This document shows positions 19,875-28,284 of a stretch of DNA of 64,000 nucleotides, one piece after another. The position numbers and the translations under genes were made by a program. The notes under the pieces were generated by a model. That model saw only the letters and a program-made list of their open reading frames with translations. It had not been told where the DNA came from and made no database searches. Origin of the DNA: CAXBID01 sp963815305 (GTDB lineage: Bacteria > Bacteroidota > Bacteroidia > Flavobacteriales > Flavobacteriaceae); the NCBI GenBank assembly GCA_963815305.1, contig CAWFFW010000001.1, positions 744,001-808,000 on the forward strand, read 5' to 3'. The first letter of the stretch is position 1. Each line of letters starts with the position of its first letter.

Positions 19875-22800
19875 ATGAGAGTTTTTTTATATTTCCTAAC
19901 AACCCTTTTTTTAGTAGGATGCACCTCTAAAACACAAAAAAACACTTTGAATGAAGCGGAATTTAAATCACCTTCTGCTATTTATAAGCCAAAAACTTGG
20001 ATGCATGCCTTAAGTGGCAATATGACCAAAGAAGGTTTAACTAAAGATTTAGAGGCTATTGAAGATGTTGGTCTTGGAGGGGTATTACTTTTCAACGTTG
20101 CAGCAAATATTCCAGCAGGAAAAGTGACATATAATTCGCCTCAGCATCATGACATGATAAAACATGCAGCCGAGGAATGTGAACGACTAGGATTAACCTT
20201 TGGTTTTCATAATTGCGATGGTTGGTCTTCAAGTGGTGGTCCTTGGATTACCCCTGAGAACAGTATGAAAATGTTGGTGCATTCTGATACAATTATTAAG
20301 GGCGGAAAAGTGGATTTAAAATTAAAACAACCATTTACACGTAAAGATTTCTATAAAGATGTTGCTGTTTTGGCATACCCTTCTCTGGCATCTGAGAAAT
20401 TAGATTTTGATAACAAACCAATAATTACATCATCAGATTCCAATTTTAATGCGAGTCTTGTTACGGATAATAATTCTAAAACAGAATCTGAAATTGAAAT
20501 GGAGAAAGCGTTTATTCCCTATGATTATGGTAAACCTGTATCTGATAATAACAGTAAGTCGCCTTGGATACAATTTGATTATGGAAAACCACATACGGTT
20601 CAATCCTTTTTTATGGAAGTAAAAGACAGATGGGCGAGTGCGGAGTTATTGGCATCAAACGATGGGATTAATTTTACTTTTGTAAAAGACCTTTTTAAGC
20701 ACAAGACGGTCCATCAGCGTTTGGACTTTTTTGATAATTTTGAACCCGTTACTTCGCGATATTTCAGAATCAATTTACATAAGGTTTCTGTTATTAGAGA
20801 GATGAATTTAATGGCTACGTATACTATTGGGCATCTTATGCCAAGAATTGGGTTAAGTAGAATTGATGACCAAAAATTGTCTGATATAGGAAACCCAAAA
20901 GATGATATGATTATCGATCCTAAATCAATCATTAATTTGTCAGAATACATGGATGCCAATGGGAATTTAAAAGCCACGCTTCCCGAAGGTGACTATACAC
21001 TGATGCGTTTTGGTTACACAACAAATGGGTTGCAAAATTCACCATCCTCTATCGAAGGTCGTGGATTAGAATGCGATAAATTTAGTAAAAAAGCGATTAA
21101 ATCGCATTACGACCATTTTATAACAAAAGCCATCCAAAATCTGGAAGGTATAAAGTCTATGCAATATATTGAAATTGATAGTTACGAAATGGCAATGCAA
21201 AATTGGACAGACAATCTCGATTCTATTTTTGCAGCTAAAAAAGGTTATGATTTGGTTAAATTTCTTCCCCTGTTTACAGGTCGATTTGTAGAAAGTGCCG
21301 AAGCATCGGATGCTGTTTTGGGAGATTTTAGGGAGGTAACTTGTGATTTGACTACCGAAAACTATTATGGATATTTTAGTGAATTGTGTCACGCAGATGG
21401 ATTGAAAACTTATTTTGAACCTTATGGTGATGGCTTAATAAATGAGTTGGATGTTGCAGAAAAAGCCGATATAAATATGGGTGAGTTTTGGCCAGATAGA
21501 AATGTAAAAATGATTGGTGCAGCAGTTTCTGGAAGTCGTATTTATGGTAAAAATGTGGTGTCGGCAGAATCATTTACATCCATACCAAGAACAAACTGGA
21601 AAGGACATCCAGGTATGGCAAAAGTTGAAGGAGATTCTGCTTGGGTACAAGGTATTAATCAGTTTATGCTACATCGTTTTGCTCATCAAGCAAATACGCA
21701 TGTAAAGCCAGGTATGACTTTAGATAGATGGGGATTTCATTTTGATAGAACAAACACTTGGTGGTATAACGCTGGAGAGGCTTGGTTTAAATACATGCAA
21801 AGAGGTTCGTATATGTTAAGGCAAGGTGTTCCTGTTTCAGACTTATTGATTTTTATAGGAGAAGGGTCTCCAAATGCACCATTTTATAGAGATGATTTTG
21901 AGCCAAAGATACCTAACGAAACTAATTTTGATAATGTTAATGCCGATGTATTAATTAACGGCATCACTATAAAAAATGGACAAATAGTGCTGCCAAGTGG
22001 CACAAGCTATAAAGTTTTGATATTAAAAAACTGCGATAAATTATCTTTAAAAGCGTTAGAGAAAATTCATCAAATAGCACTTGCAGGAATCCCTGTGGTT
22101 GGGTTAACTGAAATAGAACCAAAAGGTTATTTAGTTTCAGACGAACTTAAATTGACCTTTAAAAAGCTAGTTTCTGAAATAAAAAAGCAACCAAAAGTGT
22201 ATACCGATTTTAATTGGTCAAACATATTTTCAGAAAACAATATCACCACAGATTTAGATTTTACTGAAACGGATGATATGCTTTACACCCATCGAAAAGA
22301 TGGAGATACAGATATTTATTTCTTTTATAATAGAGATAAAACAGCCAATACATTTGAATGTGTGTTTAATATAGACGGAAAAATTCCTGAATTATGGAAT
22401 CCTGTAACTGGAGACACAGAGAAATTGGGGCAATTTAAACATGAAAATGGCAAAACTAAAACTTGGATTAATCTGGAAGGTGAGGAATCTGTTTTTGTGG
22501 TTTTTCGAGAACCCTCAAAAGGAATAGATTATGTAAATCTAGAAAACAATCTCAAAGATAAAAAGACAGAGTATATTTTAAATAGTAATAACCAACTGCA
22601 ATTAAAAGTAAAACAAAATGGGACATATGTATCCACTTTAAATTCTGGTGGAACACAACAAATTGAAGTCAAAAACATAGCCAAACCATTTAGTATTAGT
22701 GAAGGATGGGAGGTTGAGTTTTTAAAAGAAAATAACTTTGAAGCTTCAATTCAATTTGATGAATTAACAGATTGGAAAGACCACGATAATGAAAATATTA

Positions 22801-23243
22801 AATACTATTCTGGTACAGCAATTTATCGTAAAGGCTTTAATTTTAATGCTAAGAAAGCAGAAGAAACTGAGCGATACATTCTGGATTTAGGCAAAGTAAG
22901 TATAGCTGCTGAGGTAATCCTGAATGGAAAAAATTTAGGGGTTTTATGGATGTCTCCTTTTAAAGTTGATATTACAAAGGAACTTAAACAAGGAGTCAAT
23001 AATATAGAAATTAGAGTCACCAACCAGTGGACCAATCATTTAATTGGTGATGAACGGTTTCCTACTACCGATGGTTACGATAAAACAGCAGATAAAATGC
23101 CAGGTTGGTATATAAATAATGAGCCCATGCCAAAAAGCAAACGAACCACCTTTACAACGGCTCAGTTTTATAATAAAAATAGTGAATTAATTTCTGCTGG
23201 TTTAATTGGACCAGTTTTAATAAAAAATGAAATTTATATTTAA
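19875..23243 (+). CDS. GH106 alpha-L-rhamnosidase-like lipoprotein
   Basis: Lipobox LVGC (Cys about residue 16). The full-length GH106 pattern opens TWMHALSGNMTKEGLTKDLE, then GGVLLFNVAANIPAGKV. A carbohydrate-binding discoidin-like insert (about 200-300, QFDYGKPHTVQSFFMEV), the catalytic barrel (EIDSYEMAMQNW; FWPDRNVKMIG; SAESFTS) and a C-terminal GH2-like jelly-roll (AEVILNGKNLGVLWMSPFK) are visible. The 1122-residue length fits true GH106. Together with GH78 it gives two rhamnosidase families, which supports a rhamnose-rich substrate. A truncated relative of its 5' end lies at 17952-18330. Confidence 0.88.
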   Translation: MRVFLYFLTTLFLVGCTSKTQKNTLNEAEFKSPSAIYKPKTWMHALSGNMTKEGLTKDLEAIEDVGLGGVLLFNVAANIPAGKVTYNSPQHHDMIKHAAEECERLGLTFGFHNCDGWSSSGGPWITPENSMKMLVHSDTIIKGGKVDLKLKQPFTRKDFYKDVAVLAYPSLASEKLDFDNKPIITSSDSNFNASLVTDNNSKTESEIEMEKAFIPYDYGKPVSDNNSKSPWIQFDYGKPHTVQSFFMEVKDRWASAELLASNDGINFTFVKDLFKHKTVHQRLDFFDNFEPVTSRYFRINLHKVSVIREMNLMATYTIGHLMPRIGLSRIDDQKLSDIGNPKDDMIIDPKSIINLSEYMDANGNLKATLPEGDYTLMRFGYTTNGLQNSPSSIEGRGLECDKFSKKAIKSHYDHFITKAIQNLEGIKSMQYIEIDSYEMAMQNWTDNLDSIFAAKKGYDLVKFLPLFTGRFVESAEASDAVLGDFREVTCDLTTENYYGYFSELCHADGLKTYFEPYGDGLINELDVAEKADINMGEFWPDRNVKMIGAAVSGSRIYGKNVVSAESFTSIPRTNWKGHPGMAKVEGDSAWVQGINQFMLHRFAHQANTHVKPGMTLDRWGFHFDRTNTWWYNAGEAWFKYMQRGSYMLRQGVPVSDLLIFIGEGSPNAPFYRDDFEPKIPNETNFDNVNADVLINGITIKNGQIVLPSGTSYKVLILKNCDKLSLKALEKIHQIALAGIPVVGLTEIEPKGYLVSDELKLTFKKLVSEIKKQPKVYTDFNWSNIFSENNITTDLDFTETDDMLYTHRKDGDTDIYFFYNRDKTANTFECVFNIDGKIPELWNPVTGDTEKLGQFKHENGKTKTWINLEGEESVFVVFREPSKGIDYVNLENNLKDKKTEYILNSNNQLQLKVKQNGTYVSTLNSGGTQQIEVKNIAKPFSISEGWEVEFLKENNFEASIQFDELTDWKDHDNENIKYYSGTAIYRKGFNFNAKKAEETERYILDLGKVSIAAEVILNGKNLGVLWMSPFKVDITKELKQGVNNIEIRVTNQWTNHLIGDERFPTTDGYDKTADKMPGWYINNEPMPKSKRTTFTTAQFYNKNSELISAGLIGPVLIKNEIYI

Positions 23244-23260
23244 TAATAAAATTTAAATCA

Positions 23261-24061
23261 ATGAAAAAAGTAATTAGTCTCACAGTAATCTCAATGTTTT
23301 TGTTTAATTGTAAAGACCATCAACCAGTATTACATGATCAAAATGATACCATAGTTCAGTCTCAATCTGACGTGTTTTATCATTATTCCATTTGGGAAGC
23401 CTTTGTTAATAAAATTTACGATGGTACGTTAACGGCAGAAGAACTAAAGGAAAAAGGCGATATTGGATTAGGGTCTTATAATGCTTTGAATGGCGAATTG
23501 ATTATGCTAGACGGCATTTTGTATGAAGCCCTTGGAGATGGTACCGTTATTGTGGCTGCGGATACAGCCAATATAGCTTATGCTAATGCCGCTTTCTATA
23601 AAGAAGATAAGGCCTTTAATTTTGAAAATATATCTAATTATGATAATCTTAGAGAGAAACTGAATGCGAAAATTAGCTCTAAAAATTATTTTTATGCGTT
23701 TAAAATTCATGGGACATTTAAAGAAATGAAACTTGGAGGCGTTCCTAAACAAGAAAAACCTTATACAGAAGGTTTAGATGTTTTAATTCCCAACAGACCT
23801 GTGTTTGATAAAAAAAATATCACAGGTACTATGGTTGGTTTTTATTGTCCAGATTTTATAGGAAAAATTAATGTAGCAGGATATCATTTGCATTTCGTGT
23901 CAGATGATAAAAATTCTGCAGGACATGTTATGGAATTTTCTAATGCTTCTGATGTATTGGGAGGATATCGAAAAATAAGTAAGTATCAGTTTGATTTACC
24001 CAAAACTCCAGAATATGATACCGTTAATTTGGAAAAGACATTTCAATACAATAAAAAATAA
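23261..24061 (+). CDS. acetolactate decarboxylase-like lipoprotein
   Basis: All the hallmarks of alpha-acetolactate decarboxylase are present: DIGLGSYNALNGELIMLDG, the later GTMVGFYCPDFIGKINVAGY, and zinc ligands His209, His211 and His222 (spacing 2 and 11, as in the Bacillus enzyme). Unlike the usual cytoplasmic enzyme, it starts with a lipoprotein signal (FLFNC, Cys about residue 17), so it should sit in the periplasm or on the surface. It lies 17 bp after the GH106 gene and 3 bp before a DUF1080 gene, inside the enzyme cluster. The natural substrate may be a sugar-derived 2-oxy-3-keto acid and not acetolactate; that is inference. No acetolactate synthase gene is nearby. Confidence 0.85.
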   Translation: MKKVISLTVISMFLFNCKDHQPVLHDQNDTIVQSQSDVFYHYSIWEAFVNKIYDGTLTAEELKEKGDIGLGSYNALNGELIMLDGILYEALGDGTVIVAADTANIAYANAAFYKEDKAFNFENISNYDNLREKLNAKISSKNYFYAFKIHGTFKEMKLGGVPKQEKPYTEGLDVLIPNRPVFDKKNITGTMVGFYCPDFIGKINVAGYHLHFVSDDKNSAGHVMEFSNASDVLGGYRKISKYQFDLPKTPEYDTVNLEKTFQYNKK

Positions 24062-24064
24062 GAT

Positions 24065-24883
24065 ATGAAATCAATGAAATTAAGAATATTAGGATTATGT
24101 ACCGTACTTATGGTTATTTATGCCTGTAAAACTCAACAACCAAAAGTAGATAAAGATGGTTTTGTAGATTTATTTAATGGCAAAAATTGGGATGGATGGT
24201 ATCTTAAAATTAGAAATAACGACTCCATTCTAGCTCACCAAGTATTTCAGATACACGATGGATTGATTCATGTTTTTAAAGATGTTCCTGAAGGCTCTGA
24301 AATTGGTAACGGAAAAAACCCGACTCATGGTTTATTTTATACCCACAAATCTTACGATAAATACATTTTAAAATTTGAGTATAAATGGGGTAAAAATAAA
24401 GCTAATAATTATGCTATGTTTCAATATGATGCTGGTCTATATTATCATGTTGTTGATGATAAAATCTGGCCAAAAGGAATAGAATATCAGGTACGCTATA
24501 ATCCTGAAACCAACAAAAACCATACTGGAGACTATTGGGGTTTAGCACCTTATGATTGGACCGCCGATGAAAACAATCAGTTTGCTTTTATTGAAGACGG
24601 CGGTAAGCCTCAACCCCCAAGAGGTATGGAACATTTGGCGAAACCAACCCAAAATTTTAATGCATTAAATGATCAATGGAACCAATGCGAAGTTATTGTT
24701 ATGGGTGAAAAGTATTCTATTCATAAACTAAATGGTGACATTGTAAATATGGCAACCAATTTTGTGTTAAGTGAAGGTAAGATTGGATTTCAAGCAGAAA
24801 CAGCTGAAATTTATTATCGAAATATAAAAATTAAAGAATTAAATGAATTTGTTTCTAAGGAGACATTTATCAAGAAAAAGTAA
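24065..24883 (+). CDS. DUF1080 (3-keto-disaccharide hydrolase family) lipoprotein, copy 2
   Basis: Lipobox IYAC, then the same KTQQ linker and a DUF1080 domain very close to that at 7152 (shared FNGKNWDGWYLKIR, KNPTHGLFYT, NKNHTGDYWG versus KNHTGDIWG). Length 272 against 267. The pair probably arose by duplication within the locus. Located 3 bp after the decarboxylase-like gene, so the two are likely co-translated. The role in cleaving oxidised (3-keto) sugars is known only for some family members. Confidence 0.85.
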   Translation: MKSMKLRILGLCTVLMVIYACKTQQPKVDKDGFVDLFNGKNWDGWYLKIRNNDSILAHQVFQIHDGLIHVFKDVPEGSEIGNGKNPTHGLFYTHKSYDKYILKFEYKWGKNKANNYAMFQYDAGLYYHVVDDKIWPKGIEYQVRYNPETNKNHTGDYWGLAPYDWTADENNQFAFIEDGGKPQPPRGMEHLAKPTQNFNALNDQWNQCEVIVMGEKYSIHKLNGDIVNMATNFVLSEGKIGFQAETAEIYYRNIKIKELNEFVSKETFIKKK

Positions 24884-24912
24884 TGCTTTAAACGCAACAT
24901 CAAATTAATAAA

Positions 24913-25881
24913 ATGAAGTCTATTTCAATCAAACAAATTTTAACGTACTTCCTTATTGTTTATAGTTTGTCAATAGGATGTGCTCAAAATTCTGAGTTAG
25001 TATTAAATAAAGAACGGGTAGTTTTGTCTGCTATAAAAGGAGGTAAAAGTAAAGTTGACACACTCATTATTTATAGCCATAGTAAACTAAATAGTGGGAT
25101 AAATATTCAAATAACAGGAATTAATTCCAGTTATTTTAAATTATTGGTAGATAATCCACAGATTGAATCTAATGGCAGCTTAAAAATCCCTGTTCAATTT
25201 CAACCAGATAGTACATTTGTTGGAGTTGCCAATGCGGATATTTTCATAAATAAAGATGAGGCTTCCGAGGTTAACATAAAGGCTTATGGTTTAAGCATAA
25301 AAGGTTTAGAAGGAAAAAATGAGCCGCCTTTAAGCTATGTCATAGAAACCTTCGGATTCTCTATCGATTTGGGTTGGGATACATTAGCTAATCATGTTAA
25401 CTCAGAATTACAAGGAGACGAATTGCCTCAAGTTTTATTTAAAAAGGCAAGCGGGAAAATGGTAGAATTTATTCCAGTTGCCAGATACAGTCCACCATTT
25501 ACTTTACCATTTGGATATTATAGTTTTGAAAAAGACTTACCTATTTTAAAAGAAATAGGGGTGCTATCAAATTCAGAATTATTTCCAGAACATCAAACGC
25601 TTTTTCCTGAAATTAGTTATGGAGGAATTACTTTTGAACCACATTCAGAACCTTTTGGTTTTTACACAACTAGCCCTTCACATACAGCATATACTGAAGA
25701 TAAGTGGAATGAAAAATTTCATAAAAAAAATGCAAAGCATGCCTGCCGTATTTATCCATTAAAGGATTCAAAAGGTGTCATTATACCAAATCAATTTTTA
25801 ATTTGTTTTGAGGAAGCTTTTAATGGCGATTATCAAGATTATGTTTTTTCAGTTAAAAATGTTGAGATAATTAATTATTGA
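24913..25881 (+). CDS. lipoprotein of unknown function with N-terminal Ig-like domain
   Basis: Lipobox SIGC (Cys about residue 23). Residues about 30-125 look like a HYDIN/SPD-2-type Ig domain (FQPDSTFVGVANADIFI). The C-terminal ~190 residues, opening PPLSYVIETFGFSIDLGWDT and including PPFTLPFGYYSFEKDLP and HACRIYPLKDSKGV, belong to a family I do not recognise, although it looks well structured with conserved-looking Pro, Gly and Trp. The position between DUF1080 and PL8 suggests a glycan-binding or accessory role. Confidence 0.6.
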   Translation: MKSISIKQILTYFLIVYSLSIGCAQNSELVLNKERVVLSAIKGGKSKVDTLIIYSHSKLNSGINIQITGINSSYFKLLVDNPQIESNGSLKIPVQFQPDSTFVGVANADIFINKDEASEVNIKAYGLSIKGLEGKNEPPLSYVIETFGFSIDLGWDTLANHVNSELQGDELPQVLFKKASGKMVEFIPVARYSPPFTLPFGYYSFEKDLPILKEIGVLSNSELFPEHQTLFPEISYGGITFEPHSEPFGFYTTSPSHTAYTEDKWNEKFHKKNAKHACRIYPLKDSKGVIIPNQFLICFEEAFNGDYQDYVFSVKNVEIINY

Positions 25882-25928
25882 TACCCAATTTTAGAATATA
25901 ACGTCAAACTCAAAATTGAATAAATCAT

Positions 25929-28046
25929 ATGAAATTTAGTATTGTAAAAATATCGGTAATTTTTTTTATCATAGGGTTCTCTAGTTGCGAGAAATCAAAT
26001 AATTCACAAAATGAAAATGAAGTTTCTTATCCACAGGACTTAAAAATTTTACATAAAAATGTTATTGATTATCATATGAATTTGCCAATAGACTCACTTC
26101 AAATAGAACAGTTATTGGTAGATTTACAAAAAGAAGGTTCGTGGGCAACCATAGATTATGAAGATAAAATAAGAGGAAAATGGCCAGTTAAGATACATCT
26201 AGATTATGTTCAAACTTTAGCTATAGCATACCATAAAAAGGACTCTAAATATTATAAAGACGATAACTTATCGGAAAAAATTCAGTTGTCATTAAACTAC
26301 TGGCTTACCAATGATTTTTTAAGTACCAATTGGCACGATCAGCATATTGGTGTTCCTGAACGCTTACTACCAATAATGTTCTTAATGGAAAATGAATTGA
26401 GTAAAAAACAATGGGATCAAGCCATGATTTTGCTACACAGAGCAAAAATTAAAATGACGGGACAAAATAAGGTATGGCTTTCAACAAATGTAATGCTTCG
26501 TTCCTTATTATTGAGAAAATCAGATTCAGTAGCAATAGCGAGTAAAGCCATACAAGATGAATTGAAAATATCCAAGGGTGTAGGGATTAAATCAGATTGG
26601 TCTTATCATGAACATGCAGCTCAATTACAATTTGGAAATTATGGGTTATCATATCTTGAGGATATGATAAAATGCTATATGCTAGTGCGCAACACGCCTT
26701 TTCAGTTTGAAAATGATAAAATAGAATTGCTGAGAAATTATATTCTCAAAGGGCAACAATGGGTAATTTGGAATGGTAAATATGACATTAGTGCGTCTGG
26801 AAGGCAATTGTTTCCTGACGAACAAACCCAAAAATATAAACGATTAAAAGACTGTATTGAAATCATGAAGACTCTAGATCAGGAATATGCAAAAGCCTAT
26901 AATGATGCTGTAGACTCTAAAGCACTTTCAGGAAATAAACATTTCTGGAGATCAGATTTTCACGTACATCGAACAAAAGATTTTTACTTTTCTGTAAGAA
27001 TGAGTTCCAAAAGAGTTATAGGAACCGAATCTGTTAATAGAGAGAATATTCAAGGCTATTATATGGGAGATGGCGTCGCACTTTTATATCAAAATGAAGA
27101 TGACTATAAAAATATTTTACCGTTTTGGAATTGGAAGAAACTTCCAGGAGTCAGCGCTATTCAAAATACGGAGCCTTTGCCTGTCATAAAAGCATGGGAT
27201 TTTAAGACCAATGGTCATTTTGTAGGCGGGGTATCTGATGGCGAAAATGGTATTGCGGTTATGGATTATGATAGAGATGGGTTAAAAGCTAAGAAATCTT
27301 GGTTTATGTTCGGTGATTATATTTTATCCTTGGGAAGTGGTATTAATGCGAATACCAATTTTCCCGTTGTATCGAGTATCAATCAAGTATTTTTAAAAGG
27401 ACCGCTTGAAATTAGTAAAAACGATGTTATTGAAGGTGAAAAGGAACAAAACCAATCAGTAGAGCCAGATTGGATATTACATAACAATACAGGTTATCTT
27501 TTCCCAGAAGGAGGTTCTGTAAAAATGGAGACACGTTTTTTAGAAGGCACTTGGAATACCATTGCCAAGCGATATCGTCCAGTAATTTTAACTGAGCATA
27601 TCTTAAGACTGTGGTTTGATCATGGATCAAATCCTAAAAACGAAAGTTACGCTTATATACTGGTACCAAATGCGAGTAAAGAACAGATGCAAGATCTACA
27701 TGTCTCACAGCCCTTTGATTTTAAAAATAATACAGAGCAACAATCTGTAATATCGAAAGATGGTAATTTAGGTGGTATCGTTTTTTATAATTCAGGAACC
27801 TCATATTTGTTAGGTGGTATTACAGTAAATAAGCCATGCGTTATTTTATTTGAGCAAAGCCAAAATGGATTAGACATTTCAGTAAGTGATCCCGCCCAAA
27901 ATTTAACAGATATTCAAATTACTATATCAGGATCGTTTGTAGGTCAATATTCTAATATACAAGATGGTAAAACGGTACTTAATATGCCGTTTCCAGAAGG
28001 CGAGGATGCTGGGAAAACTACAAAGATTTCTCTTAAAAAGAGATGA
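25929..28046 (+). CDS. PL8-family polysaccharide lyase (chondroitin AC/hyaluronate lyase-like) lipoprotein
   Basis: Lipobox SSC (Cys about residue 20). N-terminal alpha/alpha toroid followed by the large beta-sandwich (FHVHRTKDFYFSVRMSSKR; FWNWKKLPGVSAIQ). The catalytic tetrad can be placed: Asn187 (LSTNVML), His229 (WSYHEHAAQL), Tyr238 (FGNYG) and Arg292 (ASGRQL). The His-Tyr and Tyr-Arg spacings of 9 and 54 match Flavobacterium chondroitin AC lyase (225/234/288). It should cleave a uronate-containing chain by beta-elimination. Whether the substrate is a glycosaminoglycan-like or other acidic algal glycan is not clear. The 705-residue length is normal. Confidence 0.85.
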   Translation: MKFSIVKISVIFFIIGFSSCEKSNNSQNENEVSYPQDLKILHKNVIDYHMNLPIDSLQIEQLLVDLQKEGSWATIDYEDKIRGKWPVKIHLDYVQTLAIAYHKKDSKYYKDDNLSEKIQLSLNYWLTNDFLSTNWHDQHIGVPERLLPIMFLMENELSKKQWDQAMILLHRAKIKMTGQNKVWLSTNVMLRSLLLRKSDSVAIASKAIQDELKISKGVGIKSDWSYHEHAAQLQFGNYGLSYLEDMIKCYMLVRNTPFQFENDKIELLRNYILKGQQWVIWNGKYDISASGRQLFPDEQTQKYKRLKDCIEIMKTLDQEYAKAYNDAVDSKALSGNKHFWRSDFHVHRTKDFYFSVRMSSKRVIGTESVNRENIQGYYMGDGVALLYQNEDDYKNILPFWNWKKLPGVSAIQNTEPLPVIKAWDFKTNGHFVGGVSDGENGIAVMDYDRDGLKAKKSWFMFGDYILSLGSGINANTNFPVVSSINQVFLKGPLEISKNDVIEGEKEQNQSVEPDWILHNNTGYLFPEGGSVKMETRFLEGTWNTIAKRYRPVILTEHILRLWFDHGSNPKNESYAYILVPNASKEQMQDLHVSQPFDFKNNTEQQSVISKDGNLGGIVFYNSGTSYLLGGITVNKPCVILFEQSQNGLDISVSDPAQNLTDIQITISGSFVGQYSNIQDGKTVLNMPFPEGEDAGKTTKISLKKR

Positions 28047-28284
28047 TATTTGTTTTAAACTATAAAATAAAAGTAAGATTTTTAATAATAAAGCTAATTC
28101 ATTAGCTGTTAATGTATGTGCAGCACAGTGCAGGATACTAAAGGTTAAGTGTTCTAATATATTAGCTTGACCATTTTACCCATTCTAAATTTTTTTATTT
28201 TTGAATTTAACAATAGCCAAATGGTTTAATTAAGAATTTATTAGTTTTAAAACTAAGAGCAAAACAACAAATGATTAACTGATT

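Noticed and set aside
28167..28203. TTG ... TATTTTTG resembling a Bacteroidota housekeeping promoter before the second GH2 gene
   Set aside because: The spacing (26 nt) is too long for the usual consensus and the region is AT-rich, so chance is likely.
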